The notes below the pieces were generated by a model. It saw only the letters and a list, made by a program, of their open reading frames with translations. It was not told the origin of the DNA and did no database searches. Below are positions 1 to 9,200 of a stretch of 44,290 bases of DNA, piece by piece (within the stretch, counting starts at the first letter, position 1; each line of letters begins with the position of its first letter). The translations under genes were made by a program, and so were the position numbers. Origin of the DNA: a virus; the IMG/VR virus record IMGVR_UViG_3300027851_000004, positions 1 through 44,290 of that record. One strand, 5' to 3'.

Positions 1-127
1 CCAACGCCCCACAGATTGCATTAAAGTCCATGGTTTGCTACCACCCGATGCCGGGGATGACTACTCCCTAAGCTTCGCCGGGGGTACAACGAACAACGTA
101 TTTGGGCTGAGCGAACAACGCCCGGCG
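1..127. repeat. Terminal overlap, left copy
   Basis: These 127 bases are identical to bases 44164-44290. They lie inside a continuous reading frame, the tail tubular protein A gene, so they are best read as the overlap left when a circular assembly is cut open rather than as a true packaged terminal repeat. Known T7-type terminal repeats usually sit outside genes. The length of 127 matches a common assembler k-mer size, which supports this reading. Removing one copy gives a 44,163 bp circle. Confidence 0.95.
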
Positions 128-460
128 GGCCAAGGTCTATACACCCCGGTTCCCTTCAAGTGCGAGACCATGCGCCCTTCGAAAACACGAGCCATTCTCG
201 CGAACATTGAAGACGCCGATGCTATATGCACCTTCCGCGAAACCGACACGACCAGATTTTCTCCGCTGTTCACAAGCTGCATGGGGTATCTACTCGCGCA
301 CTATATCGCAGGCCCTATCTACAAAGGTGAGACCGGCGTGCAGATGTCCGCGCAGATGTTGAAGCTGTTCCAACAATTCTGGGCGAAAGCAGTCGAAAGT
401 AACGCGGATCAAGAGCGCTATGAAGTTCAACAAGTCGTACCATGGATGAGCAATCGGTAA
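2..460 (+). CDS. Tail tubular protein A (T7 gp11-like), C-terminal part
   Basis: This is the continuation of the gene that starts at 43937. Joined across the circle junction it gives 228 residues, close to the T7 gp11 family (about 196). The frame is open from base 2, and the ATG at 35 is internal (Leu-Leu-Pro follows a Gly), so it is not the start. The family forms the adaptor ring between portal and tail nozzle in short-tailed phages. The N-terminal part at the other window edge carries the typical features: a small helical start, a conserved Arg-Asp pair and a Pro-Trp-Asp-Phe-Ala segment. The stop at 458-460 shares one base with the next start (TAATG), so translation of the nozzle gene is probably coupled. 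Confidence 0.9.
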   Translation, partial: QRPTDCIKVHGLLPPDAGDDYSLSFAGGTTNNVFGLSEQRPAGQGLYTPVPFKCETMRPSKTRAILANIEDADAICTFRETDTTRFSPLFTSCMGYLLAHYIAGPIYKGETGVQMSAQMLKLFQQFWAKAVESNADQERYEVQQVVPWMSNR

Positions 461-2928
461 TGGCCAGCAAATCGTCATCAATCAGATCACTTGCCCGTTC
501 CTTTGCCGGGGGTGAAGTCACGCCTGAATTCTTCGGTCGTGTTGACGACGTGAAGAACCTGACCGGCTTGGGTCGATGCCGTAATTTCCAAGTTTTACCC
601 CACGGCCCTGTAGCGAACCGCACCGGCACGCGCTTCGTCAAAGAGGTGAAAGACAGCACCAGCCACACACGCCTCATTGACTTCGCGTATTCTGATACGC
701 AAACAATGGTGCTTGAACTAGGCCATCAGTATATTCGATTTCACACGATGGGTGGTACGCTGCTTGCGGGGACGCCTGCCGCGTACAACGGCGCCACTGT
801 TTACGCTCTCGCGGACTTGGTGACATCCGGCGGCATACGTTACTACAGCCTCCAAGCAGGCAACACAGGCCACACCCCAGCCTCTAGCCCGACCTATTGG
901 TACGCAATGCCCGCCGACGGCACTTACGAGATACCCACGCCGTACAGCAGCAGCGATATTTTCGACATACATTTCGTTCAGTCTCAGGACGTTTTGTCCT
1001 TGGCGCACCCTAACTACCCACCCGCGGAGTTAAGGCGTTACGGGGCGACGAATTGGCAGCTAGTCAATATCAGCACAGGGTCGACGCTCACGACGCCTAC
1101 CGGCACCTCTGCGGTAGCGACTGTGGCCACCGGCTCCGGGCTTGCCCCGATGTCGTATGTCGTGACAGCAGTCGGCTCGGACGGCGTGGACGAAAGTCTT
1201 GCGAGTACTTCGAGCACCTGCTCCAACAATCTGCTCACAACCGGCAACTACAATACGATAAGCTGGACCACAACCGGGGCCACCCGGTACAACGTGTATA
1301 AGCTTTCAAACGGGCTATACGGTTACATCGGCCAGACAACGAACCTGTCATTTATCGACGACAATATCACGGCGGATATTTCGCGCACGCCGCCAAACAC
1401 GCAAACGCCTTTCGTTGGCGCGGGGAATTACCCGGCTGCTATAAGCTACTATGAACAGCGCCGCGATTTTGGCGGCACGACAAACTTACCCGCGACAATC
1501 TGGATGACAAGATCAGGGACCGAAAGCAACCTGAACTATTCCATCCCCTCCCGGGACAACGACGCGATCAGCTTCCGCATTGCCGCGCGTGACCGCAATA
1601 CAGTCCGTCATTTCGTACCGCTGCTGGACTTGCTTGTGCTTACATCGTCAGGCCTGTGGCGCGTCACTTCCGTGAACTCCGACAGCATCACCCCGACATC
1701 AATCGCGGTAAAGCAGCAGAACAACATCGGCGCGTCAAATGCCCAACCAGTAATTGCTAACGATGCTGTCGTATACGCGGCCAACCGGGGCGGGCACGTT
1801 TGGGCTGCGCGCTATGGCATAGAGCAGACATACAAGTCAAAAGATTTGTCCCTGCGCGCACCACATTTATTCAACAATCGGGCTATCGTCGATATGGCGT
1901 ACGCGCGGGCGCCCTACCCGGTGGTGTTTGCAACCTCTTCAAACGGCCTGTTGCTGGGCATAACTTATGTGCCTGACGAAGAGATAGAAGCTTGGCACTG
2001 GCACGATACTTATACCAATAACGGCGACGCCACGACACCGATCTTCAGTTCGTTCAAATCCGTAACGTGCGTTGCCGAGGGCGATGAAGATGCTGTGTAC
2101 GCTATTGTCGAGCGCGAGATCAACGGTAATACAGTCCAGTACATCGAGCGCTTTGCCAGCCGCAATTTCGAGACGCTGCCCAACGCGTACTTCGTCGACT
2201 GCGGAGTATCCTATGACGAGCCCATCACCATAACCGGTATAACAAAAGCTAACCCGGGTGTTGTAAGCGCGCCAGCCCACGGCCTATCAAATGGTGATCC
2301 TGTCGACATCGACGAAGTGAGTGGCATGGAACAGGTCAACGGGCAACGCTACTACGCTGCGAACGTGACCGGGGGGACGTTTGAACTTGTCGATGAATTC
2401 GGCGTCAACATCAACACGACAAGTTTCACCACATACACCGGCGGTGGTTACGCGCGCCTTGTTCTTAGTGAAGTTATTTCCGGTTTGGATCACCTCGAAG
2501 GCGAAACCGTCGCTGTTCTGGGCAACGGTGCAGTGCAGCCCCAGCAGACTGTCGTAGGCGGCGCCATAACACTGGACGAACCAGCAAGCGTTATCCAGAT
2601 AGGGCTGCCTATTGAGGCTGATATAGAGACCCTGCCTCTGGCTTTCGAAGCGGAGGCTTTTGGTCAGGGTCGGCGTAAAAACGTCAACCAAGTCTGGCTG
2701 CGCGTGTACCAATCAAGCGGGATATTCGCGGGGCCTAGCTTCGATAACCTCACCGAGAAAAAGCAGCGCACTACTGAGCCTTACGGCACCCCACCGGTAC
2801 TGAAGGATGAAGAGTTGTCCCTGAAAGTTCAAGGTAAATGGGGTGACAGCGGGACCGTATGTATCCGCCAGTCTGATCCTCTGCCTCTCACAATTGTCTC
2901 CATGACTTTGGAGGTCTCCGTTGCGTGA
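460..2928 (+). CDS. Tail tubular protein B / nozzle (T7 gp12-like)
   Basis: This 822-residue protein is close in length to T7 gp12 (794). The family forms the tail nozzle through which DNA and internal proteins leave the virion. The N-terminus (Ser-Phe-Ala-Gly-Gly-Glu near residues 14-19, then the Arg-Asn-Phe and Arg-Thr-Gly-Thr segments) follows the pattern of this family. Residues about 208-310 look like a fibronectin-type insertion, with a Tyr-Asn-Val-Tyr-Lys strand. Residues about 590-668 match the small beta domain (His-Gly-Leu-Ser-Asn-Gly-Asp, then Thr-Phe-Glu-Leu) often seen in phage nozzle proteins. I chose the ATG at 460 because it overlaps the previous stop; an in-frame ATG at 442 would add six residues. 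The gene overlaps the next one by eight bases. Confidence 0.9.
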   Translation: MASKSSSIRSLARSFAGGEVTPEFFGRVDDVKNLTGLGRCRNFQVLPHGPVANRTGTRFVKEVKDSTSHTRLIDFAYSDTQTMVLELGHQYIRFHTMGGTLLAGTPAAYNGATVYALADLVTSGGIRYYSLQAGNTGHTPASSPTYWYAMPADGTYEIPTPYSSSDIFDIHFVQSQDVLSLAHPNYPPAELRRYGATNWQLVNISTGSTLTTPTGTSAVATVATGSGLAPMSYVVTAVGSDGVDESLASTSSTCSNNLLTTGNYNTISWTTTGATRYNVYKLSNGLYGYIGQTTNLSFIDDNITADISRTPPNTQTPFVGAGNYPAAISYYEQRRDFGGTTNLPATIWMTRSGTESNLNYSIPSRDNDAISFRIAARDRNTVRHFVPLLDLLVLTSSGLWRVTSVNSDSITPTSIAVKQQNNIGASNAQPVIANDAVVYAANRGGHVWAARYGIEQTYKSKDLSLRAPHLFNNRAIVDMAYARAPYPVVFATSSNGLLLGITYVPDEEIEAWHWHDTYTNNGDATTPIFSSFKSVTCVAEGDEDAVYAIVEREINGNTVQYIERFASRNFETLPNAYFVDCGVSYDEPITITGITKANPGVVSAPAHGLSNGDPVDIDEVSGMEQVNGQRYYAANVTGGTFELVDEFGVNINTTSFTTYTGGGYARLVLSEVISGLDHLEGETVAVLGNGAVQPQQTVVGGAITLDEPASVIQIGLPIEADIETLPLAFEAEAFGQGRRKNVNQVWLRVYQSSGIFAGPSFDNLTEKKQRTTEPYGTPPVLKDEELSLKVQGKWGDSGTVCIRQSDPLPLTIVSMTLEVSVA

Positions 2929-3415
2929 TGTTTACACCCAGAAATATCTTCGCCCTGTGCAAGAGGGCGATGTTGAATTTATCGCGGCTAATATCCGCGA
3001 CCAAGATCGCGATGAAGTCCGCGCCAAATGCGGCCCGCTACGTTCTATCGCAGGTGTTATCCGTTCATCACTACTGGATACCCCTGAGGCCGTCACAGCG
3101 ATCTCACCCACAACCGGGGAGCCCATTGCCATTATCGGCGCCGCAGCGCCCACGCTGCTCGGCGGCGGCATTGGAAAGCCTTGGATGCTTGGCACCCCCG
3201 GCGTCGCTACAGCGCCCCGAGGGTTCATCCAAGGGGGAAGAGCGTACGTGCAAAGGATGCTCGATCTGTTCCCGGAGGGGCTCGAGAATTACGTCGACGC
3301 CCGGAACTCGGTGAGCATACGGTGGCTACGAGCGCTTGGGTTTAAGATGCACCCAGCGCAGCCTTATGGGGAAGAACAAAGGCTGTTTCACAGGTTCACG
3401 CTCGGGTGTGCATAA
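2921..3415 (+). CDS. Internal virion protein A-like (T7 gp13 family)
   Basis: The 164-residue product matches the gp13/DUF2833 group of podovirus proteins, distant relatives of GNAT acetyltransferases. The visible signature is the Trp-Met-Leu-Gly-Thr-Pro segment, a Phe-Ile-Gln-Gly-Gly-Arg turn, Asn-Tyr-Val-Asp-Ala-Arg-Asn, and the closing Trp-Leu-Arg-Ala-Leu-Gly-Phe. In T7, gp13 is needed for proper particle assembly and is a minor virion component. The start is a TTG that overlaps the nozzle gene's end, with GGAG five bases upstream; the first in-frame ATG comes much later and would remove conserved sequence. The order nozzle-gp13-gp14-gp15 supports the call. Whether acetyltransferase activity remains cannot be judged here. 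Confidence 0.8.
   Translation: MRDVYTQKYLRPVQEGDVEFIAANIRDQDRDEVRAKCGPLRSIAGVIRSSLLDTPEAVTAISPTTGEPIAIIGAAAPTLLGGGIGKPWMLGTPGVATAPRGFIQGGRAYVQRMLDLFPEGLENYVDARNSVSIRWLRALGFKMHPAQPYGEEQRLFHRFTLGCA
3406..3414 (+). promoter_or_regulatory. Candidate late-gene control motif, copy 1
   Basis: GTGTGCATA lies across the stop of the gp13-like gene, 56 bases before the start of the next gene. The same nine bases occur at 14985 and 40426, with a one-base variant at 34507, each just before a late gene on the same strand. An AT-rich TATAAAA follows here at 3424. No consistent -10 box is seen among the four copies, so the role as promoter is inferred only from position. Confidence 0.4.
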
Positions 3416-3461
3416 ATACCGGCTATAAAATGTAACATCACTTATAGGCAGGATTTTCGCA

Positions 3462-4025
3462 ATGTGCACAGGTCAAGCAGTTCTTTCATCACAAATCGCA
3501 GGCGCTATGACCTCAGCAGTTGGGGCATGGGGCGAAGCTTCAGCTAAGAAAACCAACTACAACACCACAGCCAATCTGGCTGACATATCCGCGCGGTCTA
3601 GCGAACTTACCGCTCAATCAGCGTTATTCAGCGGCCAGCGCGAAGAGCAGGCGTCGCGCCTCGAGACTGCCAATCTGAAAGGCAAACAGATAACCAGCAT
3701 GGCGGGCAACGGCATTGCTCTTGATAGCGATACCGCTAACCGTATCCTGACTTCGACCGATGTGATCGGTGAGGTTGATGCCAACACCATCAATGCCAAC
3801 GCCGCGCGTTCAGCTTGGGGCTACCGGATGGAGCGCACACAGCACGAGAACGAAGCAATTACGGCGCGCGCCCAAGCGAAGAACATAAACCCCGGGCGTT
3901 CAGCCTTAACGTCTTTGATCAATTCTTCCGGTGACGTGGCGGCGACGTGGTACAAACTCGGCAAAGCCGGTGATTTAAAAGGCTCCATTTACGGGAGCGT
4001 ATACGACAAATTGAACAAGAGGTAA
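3462..4025 (+). CDS. Internal virion protein B-like (T7 gp14 family)
   Basis: The product has 187 residues; T7 gp14 has 196. It is rich in Ala, Ser, Gln and Glu, with long helical stretches, a short Met-Cys-Thr-Gly N-terminus and a Gly-Asn-Gly-Ile-Ala segment near residue 86. These features are typical of the ejected core protein that forms the outer-membrane part of the DNA-translocation channel. AGGA nine bases before the ATG serves as ribosome binding site. It sits between the gp13-like and gp15-like genes exactly as in T7-type phages. The assignment rests on length, composition and order more than on a sharp motif. Confidence 0.75.
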   Translation: MCTGQAVLSSQIAGAMTSAVGAWGEASAKKTNYNTTANLADISARSSELTAQSALFSGQREEQASRLETANLKGKQITSMAGNGIALDSDTANRILTSTDVIGEVDANTINANAARSAWGYRMERTQHENEAITARAQAKNINPGRSALTSLINSSGDVAATWYKLGKAGDLKGSIYGSVYDKLNKR

Positions 4026-4028
4026 GCT

Positions 4029-6236
4029 GTGCCGGTTGTCCCAACACGCGATAACTTTAGTGTTAAGCCGACGACGGCGCCTTCGTCGAACATCCGTAAC
4101 ACGATGTCCCCCGAAGGTGCAGCCGCGGGCGCGGCTCAGGTATCCGCGATGGGCGATGCCATGCAGCGTACCGCCCAGCGCGGCGCAGAAATCCGTCTCG
4201 ATATTATGGACGAGGCTAACCAACTTCGTGTTGCTGATGCTGTCAACCAAGCCCGCGAACACGCGATACGATTGCAGCACGACCCAAAAGAGGGCTACAC
4301 ACAATTCAAAGGCTACGACGCTCTTAATCGCCCCGATGGCGTCCCTTTAGGTGACGAGTACGCGGGCAAACTTGAAACAACCGTCGGGTCTATAGCCGCC
4401 ACGCTCGGCAACGACGCCCAGAAAAACGCTTTCGCGGCAGCCTCCGGTAAATTGCTATCTGATTTTAAAAACGACGCTGTGCGTTATGAGGGCTCCGAGT
4501 TCCGTGACTGGTCGATGTCGGTGCGTGAAGGCACAATAAAAAACCAGACGCAAAATATCGCGTTGAACTACGACAACCCCGAAAAGGTAAATGAAAGTCT
4601 GGCCAGCATACGCGCGTCGGCAATTGATCTTGCCAGACAACAAGGTAAATCCGCGGAGGAAATGACTTCGCTTTCGCGCGATGCTATGAGTAAAGGGCAC
4701 ACCATTGTTATTGAAACGGCAGTGGCGAAAGGAAAAATACGATATGCAGATGATTACTTTAAAAAAGCTGCCAAGGATATGGCTCCTGACGATATTCTTC
4801 GGGGCCACGCTCTTCTCACTGGTGAACTTGACAAAGTAGTGGCGGTCGAAACTGCGACGAACGTGATGCAATCACAACGCAGTAACATTGACACCCCAGA
4901 CAGCGACCGCGCATTTAACATTGCTGTCGGGGCTGAGAGTTCAGGTCAGCACTTTGGGGGCGCGGGTAGCGTTGCTGGGCCAAACGAGCCCACGACATCC
5001 GCAGCGGGCGCCATCGGTATCGCTCAGGTCATGCCAGCCACAGGGCCCGAGGCTGCGCAAATGGCCGGGTTGGTCTGGGACGAGAACAAATTCAAGAACG
5101 ACCCGGCGTACAACCACGCTCTCGGTAAAGCGTATTTCACCCAGCAGCTAAAAGACTTCGGCGGTAACATCGCCAAAGCTTATGCCGCGTACAATGCCGG
5201 GCCGCAGCGCTTAAAGGACGGCATTGCTAAGGCCGAGGCCGCAGGTGAGCCCGAAAATTGGGTGAACTACATGCCGAAGGAAACGCAGGCGTATGTTTCG
5301 CGCAACATGAAAGCTTATAAGGCCGGGCAGGGTGTAAACGAGCGCCCGACCCTGACGGCGGTGCAGGATCAGGTTCGTGCGGCCCTCGGCCCTGACGCCG
5401 ATCCTACGCGCGTCCGTCTCGCTTTAGATGAAGCCGAGCGCCAATATACCGACGTAACAAAATCCATAGCGCAACGTGATGAACAACGTGTTGCAAACGC
5501 CATGCGCGCGCTGGTCGAAAATGGCGGCGATTACAAATCCCTGCCTGCGGATATGCGTGCAAATCTACCGCCGGATAAAATCACTTCGGTCATGGATTTT
5601 GCAAAACGCATTAGCAATGGCGACAACACCACCGATCTCTCCCTTTATAACAAATTTGAACAAAACCCCCGGGAACTGGCTGCGCTCACCGACGATCAGT
5701 TTGTTGCCTTGCGCCAATCGTTCAGCGACACAGATTTCAAACACTTCTCGCAGGTTCGCGCAAGCATCCTGAACGGCAACCAACCGGAGGCACAGAACCC
5801 GGGGAGCCTTAACACTGGGGCGATTAAAACCACATTGGACGACCGCCTTGCTCAGTTAGGCATCAACCCATCGCCCAAAAACACTGACGTAAAAGCTAAC
5901 GCGCGTGTCGGCACGATCCGCCAATTTGTGAACAACGAAATAGCGAAGGCCCAAGCGCAGGCTGGCAAGAAGTTTACGGACGCAGAAACATCATCTTTCA
6001 TCGACAGCCTCTTCTCCAAGAAGGCCATATTCGACGGTTATATTTCCGACAGCGAAGGGCCGATGCTGAAGATGAAAACCGGTGACATCCCGCCAATTAC
6101 CAAAAAAGCCTTGGTAAACGCCTATAAAAAACAGTATGGTATGGAACCGTCAGACGGCGATCTGATGCAGATTTATTGGGCGCATTTGGTTAGGATTGGC
6201 CAGATCGCTTCAGCGCAAACCCAAGGTGTCAACTAA
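4029..6236 (+). CDS. Internal virion protein with lytic transglycosylase domain (gp15-like)
   Basis: The 735-residue product is close in length to T7 gp15 (747) and lies in the gp15 position. Residues about 297-420 form a soluble lytic transglycosylase domain: the catalytic Glu is E303 in an Ala-Glu-Ser-Ser context, followed by Gly-Ala-Ile-Gly-Ile-Ala-Gln-Val-Met-Pro near 327 and Ala-Tyr-Asn-Ala-Gly near 388. Such a domain cuts peptidoglycan locally so that the ejected channel can cross the wall. In T7 it sits in gp16, so here it is on a different protein. The rest is largely helical and charged. The start is GTG, four bases after the previous stop, with GAGG about seven bases upstream. The stop overlaps the next ATG (TAATG). 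Confidence 0.88.
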   Translation: MPVVPTRDNFSVKPTTAPSSNIRNTMSPEGAAAGAAQVSAMGDAMQRTAQRGAEIRLDIMDEANQLRVADAVNQAREHAIRLQHDPKEGYTQFKGYDALNRPDGVPLGDEYAGKLETTVGSIAATLGNDAQKNAFAAASGKLLSDFKNDAVRYEGSEFRDWSMSVREGTIKNQTQNIALNYDNPEKVNESLASIRASAIDLARQQGKSAEEMTSLSRDAMSKGHTIVIETAVAKGKIRYADDYFKKAAKDMAPDDILRGHALLTGELDKVVAVETATNVMQSQRSNIDTPDSDRAFNIAVGAESSGQHFGGAGSVAGPNEPTTSAAGAIGIAQVMPATGPEAAQMAGLVWDENKFKNDPAYNHALGKAYFTQQLKDFGGNIAKAYAAYNAGPQRLKDGIAKAEAAGEPENWVNYMPKETQAYVSRNMKAYKAGQGVNERPTLTAVQDQVRAALGPDADPTRVRLALDEAERQYTDVTKSIAQRDEQRVANAMRALVENGGDYKSLPADMRANLPPDKITSVMDFAKRISNGDNTTDLSLYNKFEQNPRELAALTDDQFVALRQSFSDTDFKHFSQVRASILNGNQPEAQNPGSLNTGAIKTTLDDRLAQLGINPSPKNTDVKANARVGTIRQFVNNEIAKAQAQAGKKFTDAETSSFIDSLFSKKAIFDGYISDSEGPMLKMKTGDIPPITKKALVNAYKKQYGMEPSDGDLMQIYWAHLVRIGQIASAQTQGVN

Positions 6237-9200
6237 TGCCTTTCGAAGACAAAATTTCTGACGAAGACGCAGCCGCAGCCGTAACCAGTTTTTCTTCAGG
6301 CGCAAAGCCAGTTGATCCAAACAGGATGCGCGCGACCGTAGCCACGGCCCTCGATACCAACCCAGACCAACACGCGGAGGCGTTGAACCTCTCGCGCAAA
6401 ACTGGTGTGCCGGTATCTTCGGTGCTGGCGGATAAAGACAACGTAGCTAAGAGCGCGAAGCTAGATAGTTTTGACTTCAAGGCGTTTGCCAAAACCAACC
6501 CGGTCACGACTGAACTTATGTCGGACGAGCAGTTCGCAAAGCTGGCCGTCGACGACATTGACAACATGGGCGCTGTTGAGACCGCGTTCTCCAAACTGAA
6601 AAACGTAGGTACGGCTCTCCGCGTAGGTGTAGGCCCAAGCCTGAACGTCGGTGTGCTCGGCGTCCTCGAAAACAACGCCGCCATAAAGAAACAACTAGGT
6701 TTCTCCTTTATACCTTCGCTTAACCCTATGATGGGCCGGGCGGCGGAAGTGCGCGGGCAAGCGGATCAAGAAGCCGAAGCATACAGTGCGCTGCGCAAGT
6801 ACGAGCAGAAGCGCGCTGATACACTGATGGCGCCTATCCTCAACGACGCAGGTCCTAAAGAGCGCGCAGTTTATTCAGGTATCACCAGTGTCGGCCAGCA
6901 AGCCCCCGGTATTATTGCTTCAGTCGTAACGCGCAACCCTGAATTTGCGCTAGCCGCAGCCGGGGCCACCACGTTCGGTACCTCCGCCGCGGAGGGCATG
7001 GACCGAGGTCTGTCGCCAGTTCAGGCTATGGGCTACGGCCTGCGCGATGGTTTTGTTGAAGTGGGTACTGAGTTGCTGCCTGTGACGAAATTGGTCGGCG
7101 ATCTGAAAGCTGGGGCTCCGCTGCTCAAGACGTTGTTGCACCAAGCGGCGACGGAAGTCCCCGGTGAACTGATGGCGACCACGCTTCAGAACTTCAACGA
7201 GTGGGCTACGCTAAACCCAGACGAACCTTTCTCCAAGTATCTGGACAGCCTCCCCGGCGATCTGCGCGACACTGTGATCTCAACGGTGGTAGGTGTGGGC
7301 GCCCAGACCGGCGCCATGCACGTTACGAACAAGGCAATTAATTCAGTCACGCAGCGCAGCCAGCGCGCGCAGTGGTCACAGGACGCGCACGATGTTTTAG
7401 CTAAAATTCAGCAGCTTGCGTCAGTCTCCAAGGTTCTGGAACGCAATCCTCAAAGCTTCGAGACGTTCATCAAGAACAACACCGAAGGCACCGAGATCGA
7501 AGATGTGTATATCGATCCGAAAGAATTGCAACAAAGCGGTATAGATGTAAACGCATTGGCGGCGATGTCACCATCGGTCGCCAAACAGATTGCGGCAGCC
7601 AACGAAACCGGGTCCTTGCTCCGTATCCCGGTGTCGGAATACGCGACAAACGTCGCTGCTACTGATTTGGGCCAGCCGTTGCTCGACGTGCTGAAGACCG
7701 ATCCGTTTGCCATGTCGCGTAACGAAGCCACAAACTTCATGCAGACACAATCGGCTGAACTGGAAAGCCAAGTCGAAAAACAATTACAAGGTCGCCACCT
7801 CGACGACCAAGCGCAGCAATCGCGCTCCGTTGTCGAGAAGAACATTCTCGGCCAACTTCAGACCTCAGGCCGCTTCACGCCTGACGTAAACAATTTATAC
7901 TCCAAGCTGATGTCGAATTTCTATCACGTCATCGGTTCGCGCGCAGGCCAGACGGCTGAGCAGATGTTTGCGAAATACCCGGTCGGTATTCAAGCTGAGG
8001 GGGCGCAGGCGACTGATTTGTCGAAAGCATTTTTCGATACACCCCCGGTAGATAACCAAGGCAACATCACATTGGATCACTGGTCCAGCGAACGTGGGTT
8101 GTCCATGGCTGACCCAAAACAGTGGGGCAAGAACAAGACTTTCCTGCCTAAAGACGAGCGCAATCGTATTGGCGTCGCCCCCGGGCGCACATACTTCGGC
8201 ATCGCTTCTAATCAGGATGGCGGCTACCGTCCTGAAAGCGGGTTGGGCTCAGTACGCTACCGCGCGTCGATCCCCGCTTCGAAATTGTATGATATGGCTT
8301 CTGACCCCGAGAACCTGAAAGCGCGGGGCCGGGAGTTGTTGGCGCAAAAAGCCACACAACTGGACGGCAAATCTCTTTACGAACACTTGATACAAGACGC
8401 CGGGTACTCAGGCTATTGGATAAAGGGCCCGGCGGGTTTAACCGCTGCGGTCTTCGATCCTTTGTCGTTGGCACCCTACACAGCGGACCGAGGAGACCTC
8501 ACCCCCGGTAACGTCACAAAGCTGTTGACCAAGAGCAACTGGGCTATTTTGACGGCTGAGAACCCAGCGGCACAAGCTACTTCTCCCGAAGAAAACAAGC
8601 AACGCAACGCCGCCTTGGCTGAATATCTCAAACAACAAGGCATAGACTTTGAGCCCGTGGTCGGCCAGTACGGCAACCGCGAAAATTCATTCTTCTTGTT
8701 TGGCGTCAACCCTGAGGAAGCGAACGCTATCGGGAAGCAATTCGGGCAAGAAAGCGTACTCATTCCTCAAGGGCTGTTGTATAGCGACATGACCCTCGAA
8801 CGGGCAACTGGTTTGACGGAGCATAAACCTAACGATCTGCCGGATGACTTCTACACGGTCATCCCGGCTACCGGTGCAGCCTTTACCGTAGATATAAATT
8901 TTGAAAACCGAGTTCCTTTTGGTGAATTGGCGCAAAGCGCTACCAACAACACCCCCTACCGGGATGGCCTTGGTTTCTACAGCGCAGTCGAGAAAGCCGT
9001 GTTAGATATGCGCACGACAGGGTGGGAGCCATCCCGGAAGTCGTTACTTGACGATAAACAACGTGAAGAACTTGTCTCTCTGCGTGGTCTTGTTGCGTCT
9101 ACCAAAGACCCAAAATACGCGCGCCTGCTCGAGTTGGCCGCTGTGGAGCGCAAAGAAAAGGGCGTCGCTAAAGGCTCTGAATTATGGGCTAAAATACAGA

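Noticed and set aside
1-127. Reading the identical ends as a true packaged terminal repeat.
   Set aside because: The repeat is inside a gene, has the length of a common assembly k-mer and restores a single intact gene when merged.
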